From the NCBI GenBank assembly GCA_029262455.1, contig JAJCZJ010000011.1, positions 1-64,000 on the forward strand: a stretch of 64,000 nt of DNA, given 5' to 3'. The notes under the pieces are model-generated. The model was not told where the DNA came from. It searched no databases and worked only from the letters and a program-made list of their open reading frames with translations. The translations under genes were made by a program, and so were the position numbers. The DNA comes from Deltaproteobacteria bacterium. Lineage in GTDB: Bacteria; Desulfobacterota; Binatia; HRBIN30; CADEER01. The stretch's first letter is position 1, and each line of letters begins with the position of its first letter. Below, piece by piece: positions 35,638 to 44,010 of this stretch.

Positions 35638-36087
35638 TCAATCCTCCGGCAGTTCGTCGATGGCGGCCGCCGTACGATCCATCCGCCGATCGAGTTCGCG
35701 CGTATGAACTTGCGCACGCAGGCGAGAGAACAACTCGGACTTGTTGATCGGCTTGGTGAGATACTCGCTCACTCCCAGAGCCATTCCACGCGTCCGCGTT
35801 TCCATATCGTCCTTGGCGGTCAGTAGAACCACCGGAATCGTGCGCCACTGGGCGTGAGAGCGCATGCGTTCACACACCTGCAACCCATCGAGGCCGGGCA
35901 TCATCACGTCGAGCAGGACGATGTCGAACGTTTCTTTCTCGAGAATCGCCAGACATTCGTTTCCGTCGGCAGCAGAAGCCGTGTTGTAGCCTTCTTTGGC
36001 CAACCAGCGCCGCAGGATCTCCAGGGTATTGGCGTCGTCGTCTACGATCAGGATACGTGCGGCGTTCTCTTTATCAGCATCACTCAT
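35638..36087 (-). CDS. Single-domain response regulator (CheY-like receiver)
   Basis: This 149-residue protein from ATG 36087 (GAGGG upstream) consists of one receiver domain plus a short tail. It has the acidic cluster 'LIVDDDAN' at 13-20, the phospho-acceptor Asp60 in 'IVLLDVMMPG', Thr in 'VVLLTAKDD' and Lys in 'EYLTKPINK'. The C-terminal tail (HTRELDRRMDRTAAAIDELP) is a short helix with no output domain. It lies 48 bp after a sigma-54 activator gene that itself lacks a receiver, so the two may form a split NtrC-type system. No histidine kinase is nearby. Confidence 0.92.
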   Translation of the reverse strand: MSDADKENAARILIVDDDANTLEILRRWLAKEGYNTASAADGNECLAILEKETFDIVLLDVMMPGLDGLQVCERMRSHAQWRTIPVVLLTAKDDMETRTRGMALGVSEYLTKPINKSELFSRLRAQVHTRELDRRMDRTAAAIDELPED

Positions 36088-36135
36088 GGTATTTCCCTCT
36101 TGTTCCAACAAACTCGACTCGAGCTAACCGAAAAC

Positions 36136-37122
36136 CTAGATGAGGTAGCCCTCGGCTTGGTTGGCGGCGCTTCCTTTGCGGCGCAACTTCGCAACAAGGG
36201 TCGTCCTCTTCAGTCCTAGAAGTCTCGCAGCTGCCTGCTTGTTGCCCTTGGTGCGCCGCAGCGCCTCGTCAATCAGGCGATATTCAAACTCCTCGACGGC
36301 TTTATTCAAGTCGATTCCCTCCTCCGTCAAGGACGGACGCGGGATCTTTTTCTCGGAGATAAAGGAGCGAATATTCGGCGGCAGGTGGTCGACCTGAACC
36401 AAAGCATCCTCGCTCAGGACAACGAGGCGTTCGACGAGATTCTCCAACTCGCGCACATTACCTGGCCAGTCGTATTCCCAGAGATGCACCATTGCATCGT
36501 CGGCGATCGTACAGCGGCGAGCTTCGTGTTTGGCGTTGTACTTGTCCAGGAAGTGCGTGACCAAAATCGGAATATCCGAACGCCGCTCGCGCAGCGGTGG
36601 CAACAGGACGGGGATGACCTGCAACCTGTAGTAAAGGTCCTCGCGGAACCTGGACTGCTCAACTTCGACCGCTAGATCGCGGTTTGTCGCGGCGACGACG
36701 CGGACGTCGACTTTGACGGTTCGATCCGAACCGACAGGGCGAATCTCGCGTTCTTGCAAGACGCGCAGCAGCTTGACCTGCAACTGCGCCGACATTTCAC
36801 CGATCTCATCTAAGAAGATCGTTCCCCCGCTCGCCAGTTGGAACATCCCCATACGGGCGGCGACCGCTCCGGTGAATGCGCCTCGCTCATGGCCGAACAT
36901 CTCCGACTCGAGCAGGTCCGGAGGGATCGCACCACAGTTCACAGCAATGAAGGGTTGGTTTGCCCGACGACTATGCGCGTGAATGTAACGAGCGATGAGC
37001 TCTTTGCCGGTACCGCTTTCACCCTGGATCATGACGGTCGAGTCTGTCGTCGCAACCCGCTGTGCGACCTGGAGAATCTTCTCCATGACCGGGTGATTCC
37101 CTTTGATTACGAAATTTTCCAT
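36136..37122 (-). CDS. Sigma-54-dependent transcriptional activator without sensory domain
   Basis: From ATG 37122 (MENFVIKGNHPVMEKILQVA) this is a 328-residue protein made of an AAA+ domain and a Fis-type HTH. Walker A 'GESGTGKE' is at 34-41, the sigma-54 contact loop 'GAFTGA' at 81-86, and Walker B 'GGTIFLDEIGEM' follows. The DNA-binding helix pair 'NKQAAARLLGLKRTTLVAKL' is near the C-terminus. Unlike NtrC it starts directly with the AAA+ domain, as in PspF-type activators, so control must come from another protein. The neighbouring receiver is the obvious candidate. Confidence 0.92.
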   Translation of the reverse strand: MENFVIKGNHPVMEKILQVAQRVATTDSTVMIQGESGTGKELIARYIHAHSRRANQPFIAVNCGAIPPDLLESEMFGHERGAFTGAVAARMGMFQLASGGTIFLDEIGEMSAQLQVKLLRVLQEREIRPVGSDRTVKVDVRVVAATNRDLAVEVEQSRFREDLYYRLQVIPVLLPPLRERRSDIPILVTHFLDKYNAKHEARRCTIADDAMVHLWEYDWPGNVRELENLVERLVVLSEDALVQVDHLPPNIRSFISEKKIPRPSLTEEGIDLNKAVEEFEYRLIDEALRRTKGNKQAAARLLGLKRTTLVAKLRRKGSAANQAEGYLI

Positions 37123-37446
37123 CGTGACACCCACAGATTCAACCCTCCTCAGCTGCAACGGCAAAAAAATAACTGTTTGCACGCTACCTCGCAACATGAA
37201 ATCGCATGCAGAGAGCCATATCGTCCATTTTGTACGCATTAAGTTCTCCACTGAGTGGCTCTGCCAACCGCACCCCCCTTATTTTTGCCGATAAATCACC
37301 CTGGGGACATCCTAGTTGGCTTTAACTAGAGACATTCGGCGAAGTTTCGACGCTTTGCGGAGAGCTGGGCAATTTGATGAGTCACTTCGCAACACACCCC
37401 ACCCCCCGGCGTGGCATAGGGCTGACCTTCAAGGTATTTACACCGG

Positions 37447-38166
37447 ATGCCTAGAATCGATGGACGAGCTACAGACCAACTCCGCCCGGTGCGGATCACT
37501 CCGAACTTCACCAGGAATGCCAATGGATCCGCCCTCATTGAGTGCGGCGAGACGAGGGTCATATGTACGGCCAGTGTGGAGGACAAGGTCCCACCATTTC
37601 TGCGCGATACAGAGCAAGGTTGGCTGACAGCCGAGTACGGAATGCTTCCCGGTTCGAGCCCGAGCCGAATTTCGCGCCGTGCGGGAGGAAGGACGCAGGA
37701 AATCCAGCGCCTGGTTGGACGCAGCATGCGCGCCGTGGTTGACCTCGACCGGCTCGGATCGCGGACCATCTGGCTGGACTGCGACGTGATCCAAGCCGAT
37801 GGCGGGACAAGGACAGCATCGATAACTGGGGCGTACGTAGCGTTATCGCTGGCGATTGCGCGCCTGCAGAGCGCCGGCGAGCTCGACAACGACCCGCGCC
37901 GCACTTCGGTGGCGGCGATCAGCGTCGGAATCGTCGATGGCACCGTGATGCTCGACCTTTGCTATGAGGAAGACAGCCGTGCCGACGTCGATATGAACAT
38001 CGTCATGACTGGTGACGGGCGATTTATCGAAGTTCAGGGGACTGCAGAGGCGGCTCCGTTCTCCGCCGCTGAAATGAGCCAGATGACAGAGATGGCAACC
38101 GTCGCGATCGCCGACTTGGGCAAGATGCAAGAAGAGGCCATCGCGGCGGGGCTGCTAAAGGACTAG
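37447..38166 (+). CDS. rph: Ribonuclease PH
   Basis: This 239-residue phosphorolytic exoribonuclease trims tRNA 3' ends. Recognised segments are '[20 protein letters not shown]' near the start, '[14 protein letters not shown]' near 60, '[20 protein letters not shown]' near 92 and '[17 protein letters not shown]' near 180. Length is normal. It is followed 12 bp later by rdgB, an arrangement common in bacteria. Confidence 0.97.
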   Translation: MPRIDGRATDQLRPVRITPNFTRNANGSALIECGETRVICTASVEDKVPPFLRDTEQGWLTAEYGMLPGSSPSRISRRAGGRTQEIQRLVGRSMRAVVDLDRLGSRTIWLDCDVIQADGGTRTASITGAYVALSLAIARLQSAGELDNDPRRTSVAAISVGIVDGTVMLDLCYEEDSRADVDMNIVMTGDGRFIEVQGTAEAAPFSAAEMSQMTEMATVAIADLGKMQEEAIAAGLLKD

Positions 38167-38178
38167 CCGTCTCTCGGC

Positions 38179-38820
38179 GTGAAGACTTTGAAGAAACCGA
38201 CCCTTGTCATCGCCACCACCAACCTGGGCAAGATGCGAGAGTTCCGGGAGCATTTGGGTGATCTGCAGATCGAGCTAGCGGATCTTTCTGCGTTTCCGGA
38301 TTTCCCCGAAGTGGCCGAGGACGCCGACAGCTATGTCGAGAATGCGCGAGCCAAGGCCAAGGCCGCAGCGGTTCACACCGGACTGCCGGCACTGGCGGAC
38401 GATTCGGGCCTCGAGGTCGACGCCCTGGATGGCAGGCCTGGGGTGCGTTCGGCGCGCTTTGCCGTAGACCTCGGACTGTGCACTGCCAGAAGTGATGACG
38501 CCAACAACCGCGCTCTTCTCGACCAACTGAGCGGCTTGGACTCGGTGAAGCGCAGCGCGCGGTTCCGTTGCGTATTGGTCGTAGCCCACCCCGATGGGCG
38601 CGAGTGCATCGCCCAAGGTGCCTGCGAGGGGCAGATCGGCGACCGACTGCGCGGAACGAATGGATTCGGCTACGACCCCGTCTTCTTTGAGCCAACCATT
38701 CAAGCAACCTTTGGAGAGATCCCGGCTGCGCAGAAACGGGCGATCAGTCACCGCGCCGTCGCCTGTCGGGACTTACATTCCAAGCTCGTCGATTTTTTGC
38801 AGTCACCTGGTCCACAATAG
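38179..38820 (+). CDS. rdgB: XTP/dITP diphosphatase (RdgB/HAM1)
   Basis: This 213-residue house-cleaning pyrophosphatase removes non-canonical purine nucleotides such as ITP and XTP. Family motifs are 'VIATTNLGKMREFREHL' at the start, 'ALADDSGLEVDALDGRPGVR' near residue 73 and 'GTNGFGYDPVFFEP' near 160, ending with 'KRAISHRAVACRDL'. The start is GTG at 38179, 12 bp after rph, so the two are probably one operon. Confidence 0.96.
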   Translation: MKTLKKPTLVIATTNLGKMREFREHLGDLQIELADLSAFPDFPEVAEDADSYVENARAKAKAAAVHTGLPALADDSGLEVDALDGRPGVRSARFAVDLGLCTARSDDANNRALLDQLSGLDSVKRSARFRCVLVVAHPDGRECIAQGACEGQIGDRLRGTNGFGYDPVFFEPTIQATFGEIPAAQKRAISHRAVACRDLHSKLVDFLQSPGPQ

Positions 38821-38870
38821 AGCGTGCAAAGTTGCTTTCGCTGGGACACGATGTTAGTCCGCAGGCAGTT

Positions 38871-38945
38871 CGGGGCGTAGCGCAGCCTGGCTAGCGCACC
38901 TGTTTTGGGAACAGGGGGTCGGCCGTTCGAATCGGCTCGCCCCGA
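38871..38945 (+). tRNA. tRNA-Pro (anticodon TGG)
   Basis: The cloverleaf has acceptor CGGGGCG/CGCCCCG with discriminator A, D-stem GCGC/GCGC, anticodon stem CCTGT/ACAGG with loop TTTGGGA (anticodon TGG), and T-arm GGCCG-TTCGAAT-CGGCT. A short T-run follows. CCA is not encoded. Confidence 0.95.
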
Positions 38946-39033
38946 TTTTTGAAACTCGGAGTTCCAGGTCACGAGGACAAGGCAAGAAAAACTCGTGCCC
39001 TGGAGCGTCCGATCTTCAAAAGCGACTCGGTTG

Positions 39034-39107
39034 GCGCCAGTAGCTCAGATGGATAGAGCAGCGGCCTTCTAAGCCGCCGGTCAGGGGTTCGAGTCCCTTC
39101 TGGCGCG
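39034..39107 (+). tRNA. tRNA-Arg (anticodon TCT)
   Basis: The cloverleaf has acceptor GCGCCAG/CTGGCGC with discriminator G, anticodon stem GCGGC/GCCGC with loop CTTCTAA (anticodon TCT), and T-arm AGGGG-TTCGAGT-CCCTT. CCA is not encoded. It is the second of three tRNA genes in the cluster. Confidence 0.95.
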
Positions 39108-39320
39108 CCTTCCGAGACGATGTGGTTCGAGGAAGTGGAGGCAAGCGAGCTTAGCTCGCCTTGCCCAGTCCATCGGCGTATTGCGACCGGGACGTTTCTC
39201 CAACGCGACCACCGGTACAAACTTCCAACCACAAATTCCCAATGGGTTGCTAGCTTTTCAACCGTGGATTCGGTTACATTCCGCATCCGGCCGGCATGAT
39301 TGAAGTGCCGGTTTCTTCAC

Positions 39321-39395
39321 GGTGAGTGTAGCTCAATCGGTTAGAGCGCTGGACTGTGGCTCCAGAGGTTGTGGGTTCGATCCCCATCACTCACC
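39321..39395 (+). tRNA. tRNA-His (anticodon GTG)
   Basis: The cloverleaf has acceptor GTGAGTG/CACTCAC plus an encoded extra 5' G (G-1) opposite C73, the hallmark of tRNA-His. The anticodon stem is CTGGA/TCCAG with loop CTGTGGC (anticodon GTG), and the T-arm is GTGGG-TTCGATC-CCCAT. Confidence 0.95.
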
Positions 39396-39588
39396 CTTCC
39401 CTTTCCAACCCATGAAAATGGCCAGGCCATCTTGGCAGACGCCTTGCTAGACGCCTGAATGCAAGTGCGGATTGACCATTTCGCAATAAGTTTGCCTCAG
39501 CAAACAATATTTTTTCGCTGGATGTACCCTTTTAGAATGGGCTAAGATCTCAAACTCTGGTCAATTTTTCGACCAGCGAAAGGTCGCT

Positions 39589-40812
39589 TTGGTGCGCCGG
39601 TTTCACTTTGTACATGCAGCAGGCTTGCGCCTGAATTCCTCTTTCCAAGGAGTCGGGCGCACGCCAGCGAGAATCACCGAGGATCTCGGCCAGGCGACGG
39701 CTAGGGCTTGGGATGCTCTCGTCGACTTCTGCATCTCGCACAAGGTCTTGTTCTTGATCATTTCAGGCGGGATCGAGACCGAGTTCAGCGTCGGCCTGCG
39801 CGGCGAATTGAGCCTGCGCCGCGGCCTGACGCGACTATCCGAGCACGGCATTCGTGTTTTCATCGCCGCCGGGCCCGATGACGGTTCGGTCGCTGAGTCG
39901 CTTCGACGCAAGTGTCCGGCCGAAGTCACCGTTTTTTCCGCCGACGCCCCGGAACTGCTCCTCGTCGAGCGCGGTCGCGAGCCGATGGCTGCTGTCGCCG
40001 GCCAGAGCGCCGGAGGCGCCAACTTGGACCTCGGTTCTTATTTCGCCAACGCGCCGGCGAATACACCCCTGATCGGGATCGCTCCGTGCTCCCCCGCCGT
40101 TTTCGACGAGGCGATCGCCGGCGTCACTCAGAAAGCCTCTTATTGGGCAGTTGGCCAGGCCGACGAACCAAGCCGGCGCGGCTTCTCACCATGGATCGTG
40201 GAAAGTGGCGCTCTGCAGTGCTTCAAAGCGGACGAAAGCCAGCAAGGGGCGCGCGGCGCTATGCTCGTCGAGGTCGAGGGCGAGCGCGTCCTCGCAGTCG
40301 ATCACATCGACGTCGACCGGGTCCGCTACGCGGTGCTCGAGGTGACGCCAACCTACGATCTCAACGATGCACTCTTGCAGCACCAGCTCATGGACGAGCT
40401 CAATCGTATGCGGGCGCGACACGCGGGTCGTAGCCTGGTCGTCGACGTGGTCCTCAAGGACGGAGCGCTGCGCTCGGCTATCTCGCCGCAAGACCAACGA
40501 CAACTCACCGACCAATTGCTGCGTGGCATCCGCGAAGACACCGCCACCTGGGACCCGTTCGTCTGGTGCAATCGCTTATCGGTGGAACACACCATGAGCG
40601 ACCAACCGAAGGACCCGCTGGAAGACGAGATCCTACAAGAGGCGCGGGCACTGCGCACCAACACAATGCAACGGAGCTACTTCTTTGCGGAGCAGCTCGA
40701 TCCGCTGATGCGTCACTGGAACGACGAGCTTTCACCAGAACGCGCCGAGCGACTCGTCACCGATGCGGCGCGTATTGCGGTAAGCGAGCTGCGCAATCGG
40801 GAAGCCGAGTGA
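39589..40812 (+). CDS. YhaO/Mre11-like protein with all phosphoesterase catalytic motifs lost
   Basis: The 407-residue sequence keeps the scaffold of YhaO/SbcD-type exonucleases: 'FHFVHAA' at the start, an alternating fold, then 'PWIVESGALQ' at 201-210 and 'GAMLVEVEGE'. The metal sites are replaced at each motif. DLHLDSPF is 'GLRLNSSF' (12-19), GD is 'SGG' (59-61), GNHD is 'GPDD' (95-98), the His motif reads 'IAPCS' (164-168) and GHIH is 'GQAD' (189-192). A nuclease should therefore be inactive, while the frame is intact. The start is TTG 39589 or GTG 39592 behind AAAGG. It is followed 10 bp later by a YhaN/Rad50-like gene, so the two probably form a complex. Confidence 0.8.
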   Translation: MVRRFHFVHAAGLRLNSSFQGVGRTPARITEDLGQATARAWDALVDFCISHKVLFLIISGGIETEFSVGLRGELSLRRGLTRLSEHGIRVFIAAGPDDGSVAESLRRKCPAEVTVFSADAPELLLVERGREPMAAVAGQSAGGANLDLGSYFANAPANTPLIGIAPCSPAVFDEAIAGVTQKASYWAVGQADEPSRRGFSPWIVESGALQCFKADESQQGARGAMLVEVEGERVLAVDHIDVDRVRYAVLEVTPTYDLNDALLQHQLMDELNRMRARHAGRSLVVDVVLKDGALRSAISPQDQRQLTDQLLRGIREDTATWDPFVWCNRLSVEHTMSDQPKDPLEDEILQEARALRTNTMQRSYFFAEQLDPLMRHWNDELSPERAERLVTDAARIAVSELRNREAE

Positions 40813-40822
40813 GCGCACTGTT

Positions 40823-43800
40823 ATGAGACTTCGCTCGTGGACAATTGACGGCGTAGAGCACCTTGATCGCGTCGACTCTGGGGAGCTGCCGAACGGTCTC
40901 GTCGTGATCTACAGCAGTGAAGAGACGCGTAAGAACGCTGCACTGTCCATCATCCGGCGCCTGCTCTTCGCCAGCCGCACAAACGGCAACGGCAGTAGCA
41001 GCGGTCGCGGCACCGCTCAGGTCTCCGGGGCGAATGGCGACTTCGAGCTCTCCACCAACGGCGCTCCCGGTTCTGAGGTATTTCGCCGCACCGACGGCGA
41101 GCCTGTCGGAGACGGGGATCTGGGGCAGTTGTTTGGTCAGATCGAACGCCAACAGCTGGCTCGCTTCTTCGACATCCGCAGCGATCGTCTGCCGCGCGAC
41201 TTACTCGATCCCGCGTACGTCAACGCATCGCAATCCGACACCGAACCGCTCTCGTTTGAGCCGCGAATCCAACAGCTGTTGAGTGAGTCCGACTCGGCTG
41301 AAATCGCGCGACTGCTCACAGAGATCGTGACAGCAGAGGCAGCTCTCGCGGAAGCCCTCGAGCGCGAGGCGAAGTTCCACACGCACCAAGAGGACGAACG
41401 GCGCGCGACCGACGAGGTCGGCCGTCTTTGTGCAGAGCTTGCTGAGCTGCGACGACGACGTGAGCGACTGAAGGCATACGCGACGTTGTGGCCGAACTGG
41501 ATCAAGCGGCTCCGGCTCGAACGCCACCTTGGCGAGCTGCCACCGATCGAGGACTTTCCCGAATCCGACATCTCTCTCGTCGAGGCACAGGAACAGGCTC
41601 AAGACGCAGCCCTCGCCGCAGCGACGTGCGAGAAACAACTGCGCCAAGTAAAGGCCGAGCTCGAGGCCTTGCCTGAAGCCGGTGATCGCTTCGAGATCCT
41701 CGAATCACTCACCATCTGCGACGAGTTGCCCGAGTACCGCCGCCAGATGACAGCGTTCGCACGCGCACGGGCGCGAAACAGTGAGCTCGAGACCCTGCTG
41801 CCGATGACCGAGAAGCGCGTCATTGGCGAGGCCCACAATCCGACCTTCGATCCGACCACCCTCGACTTGGCCGCGACGCGCGAGTGGCTCTCGCGCGCTG
41901 AGTCGTTCAATGAGCGCGAGACGGCTACCAGGGCGTCGCTCGAATCGACTCGCGCCGCTCTCAAACAGCTCCGCAGCGAACGCCAACGGGCGATCCGCGC
42001 GGCGAAGACGCTCGACGCCGAGCTCGAGAGCGCCGATGAGCAGTGGCGTGCGCTATGGGGCCTACGCGACAACCTCGAAGAACTCTGGGAGATCCAATCG
42101 CAAGGCGAGGCTGCGGCGCGCAAGACGGAGCAGCGCGCCGAGGCCCTCGAAGCCCTAGATCGAGGCCTGTCCAGGGTTCCGAACAAAGTTGTGCGTGCCC
42201 TTTTATGGGTTCTGGTGCTCGGTTCTTTCGCGGCCGCGCTTTGGAATGTCGCCGACTCTGATTCGTCGAAAGCGATCACCTACTCTTTCGTCGCGATGTG
42301 CGGAATGATCGCCGACTTCCTGCTCGGATGGCGTTCGCGCTGGGCCGAGCTTCGCAACAAAGAAGTGAGGGCCGGCGAGGATCGATTGCGATTCGACCTC
42401 AACCGCGCCCGCCAGCTGCGCGATAGCCGCTGGCGCAGTGCCGATCAGGTGTCGCAGCGAATCGAGGCGACCGCGCGATCGCTCAACCTGACATCGGCAC
42501 CAACACTAGAAGAAGTCGAAGCGGTGGAAGAGCGACTCTTCGACGCCTGCCGCAAGATGACGCAGCGAGGTCCTCTCGCCGAGACGGCGCTCGCGATTCG
42601 CGACAAGCGCGACGAAGAAGAGATGCTGATGGCTCAGCTGCGTGACATTCGCCAGACCAAAGAAGCGGCAGCGGTCGAGTGGGAAGACTGGAAGAACAGC
42701 GTCGGACTGCCTGCGAGTATCGGTCAGGACGGATTGACGACTTACCTCTGTGAACACGATCGCTGGGCTGAAATGAAGCGCGAAGCGGTGCGGGTCGACG
42801 AGGACCTACAGTCGTTGGCGCCGCAGATTGAGGCCTGGGAAAATCGGGCACGCTCGGTCCTTGCCGCCGCCACAGACCGCGTCGACGACAATCTCTGCGG
42901 ACGAGACCTAGAGGACGCACTCACCGGGTTGCGGGACAGTGCCCTTCGCTCGAGCCGCTTGCGACAGCAGGCGAGCAGCCTGTCCGAGAAGGTCGAAGAC
43001 CTCACCAAGCAATCTGCCGAGCTCAGCGCGAAGAGCCGAGAGGTCGGCGCCCTCTACGACAACCTCCGCAACCAAGCGGGGACTTCAGACGAACAGGAGT
43101 TCGAACGGCGTCGGCAGATTTTCCTCGAGCGGCGGATATTGATCACACAGATCCAGGAGGTCGAGGATGTTTATTTGTCACAGCTCGCCGATCAGCGTTT
43201 GGCCGACGATCCAGCGATCCGCGCCGATCTGACGTCGGGGACGGCCGACACGTGGACCGAGCAAGCCTACGACATCGAGACAGAGATTGAGCAGCTCGAA
43301 TCGAGCATGGAAGAGGCATCGCACCAGCGCACCGTTGCAGCCGCGGCATGTCGAGATATCGAGACGTCGAATGAGGTTGCGGTTCGCCAACAAGAGCTCA
43401 GCGCCCTGCAAGCTGAGATGACCGATCGCGCCGACGAGTGGCGCACATTGGCCATCGCAAGAGGACTCATCACCGAGGCGACCAAGAGTATGTCCGGCCG
43501 CGGCGCGGTCCTAGGAGCGGCCTCGGACAGCCTGCGCGCCCTGACCCACGGCGAGCTGGTCCGCATCACTTCCGCGAACGGCAACGGCGATATGGTCATC
43601 GTCGATCGAAGCGGTACCCAACATCACTCCGAGCACGGCTTGCCCGCGCAAATCGCTCGGCAGGTGAATCTCAGCCTACACTTCAGCATCGCCCGGGACT
43701 TCGCCCGCCACCGCTCCCCCATCCCTGTCGTGATGGACGAAGTGCTCGCCGATCTTGAAGAGCGACAACGCGAGGCAACCGCCCGCGAGATCCACCGCCT

Positions 43801-43897
43801 CGCCGCCGAGCAGCAGGTATTCTACTTCACTTCCGACAACGCGGCGGTAGAACTGCTCAACAAGACGGGCGACGTCAGCCGCGTCCTCAAAGTCTGA
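40823..43897 (+). CDS. YhaN/Rad50-like coiled-coil protein with degenerate ATPase site and membrane hairpin
   Basis: This 1024-residue protein has the SMC/Rad50 layout of YhaN: an N-terminal beta-start 'RLRSWTIDGVEHLDRVDSGE', long coiled coils, and a C-terminal half-ATPase. The expected P-loop GPNEAGKST is 'SSEETRKNA' (31-39), losing both glycines and the Ser/Thr. The ABC signature region is 'HSEHGLPAQIARQVNLSLH', without LSxGT. The Walker B-like 'PVVMDEVLADLEE' keeps D972-E973. Two hydrophobic segments near 457-478 and 485-505 interrupt the coiled coil and should place it at the membrane. No CxxC zinc hook is seen. ATP use is doubtful. The gene is paired with the dead YhaO-like gene. Confidence 0.8.
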   Translation: MRLRSWTIDGVEHLDRVDSGELPNGLVVIYSSEETRKNAALSIIRRLLFASRTNGNGSSSGRGTAQVSGANGDFELSTNGAPGSEVFRRTDGEPVGDGDLGQLFGQIERQQLARFFDIRSDRLPRDLLDPAYVNASQSDTEPLSFEPRIQQLLSESDSAEIARLLTEIVTAEAALAEALEREAKFHTHQEDERRATDEVGRLCAELAELRRRRERLKAYATLWPNWIKRLRLERHLGELPPIEDFPESDISLVEAQEQAQDAALAAATCEKQLRQVKAELEALPEAGDRFEILESLTICDELPEYRRQMTAFARARARNSELETLLPMTEKRVIGEAHNPTFDPTTLDLAATREWLSRAESFNERETATRASLESTRAALKQLRSERQRAIRAAKTLDAELESADEQWRALWGLRDNLEELWEIQSQGEAAARKTEQRAEALEALDRGLSRVPNKVVRALLWVLVLGSFAAALWNVADSDSSKAITYSFVAMCGMIADFLLGWRSRWAELRNKEVRAGEDRLRFDLNRARQLRDSRWRSADQVSQRIEATARSLNLTSAPTLEEVEAVEERLFDACRKMTQRGPLAETALAIRDKRDEEEMLMAQLRDIRQTKEAAAVEWEDWKNSVGLPASIGQDGLTTYLCEHDRWAEMKREAVRVDEDLQSLAPQIEAWENRARSVLAAATDRVDDNLCGRDLEDALTGLRDSALRSSRLRQQASSLSEKVEDLTKQSAELSAKSREVGALYDNLRNQAGTSDEQEFERRRQIFLERRILITQIQEVEDVYLSQLADQRLADDPAIRADLTSGTADTWTEQAYDIETEIEQLESSMEEASHQRTVAAAACRDIETSNEVAVRQQELSALQAEMTDRADEWRTLAIARGLITEATKSMSGRGAVLGAASDSLRALTHGELVRITSANGNGDMVIVDRSGTQHHSEHGLPAQIARQVNLSLHFSIARDFARHRSPIPVVMDEVLADLEERQREATAREIHRLAAEQQVFYFTSDNAAVELLNKTGDVSRVLKV

Positions 43898-44010
43898 ACC
43901 AACAGCCTTTCGAGTTGTTCTCGCGCACCTGACTTGGGGGACCTGGCGATACCCGCTATAGCAACAGCGATGCACCGCCGACTCGCGATTCCCAGCAACC
44001 CGTCCGCCTA

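Noticed and set aside
35519-35848. Longer start for trmJ
   Set aside because: The extra residues overlap the response regulator gene and lie before the conserved SPOUT beginning; TTG 35518 has GGAGG upstream.
38748-38972. Minus-strand frame with 'ADSNGRPPVPKTGALARLRY'
   Set aside because: It is the antisense of tRNA-Pro at 38871-38945 and overlaps the end of rdgB.
38969-39286. Minus-strand frame encoding a 105-residue protein with 'GTRTPDRRLRRPLLYPSELL'
   Set aside because: This is the well-known false protein made by reading the opposite strand of a tRNA gene; it overlaps tRNA-Arg at 39034-39107.
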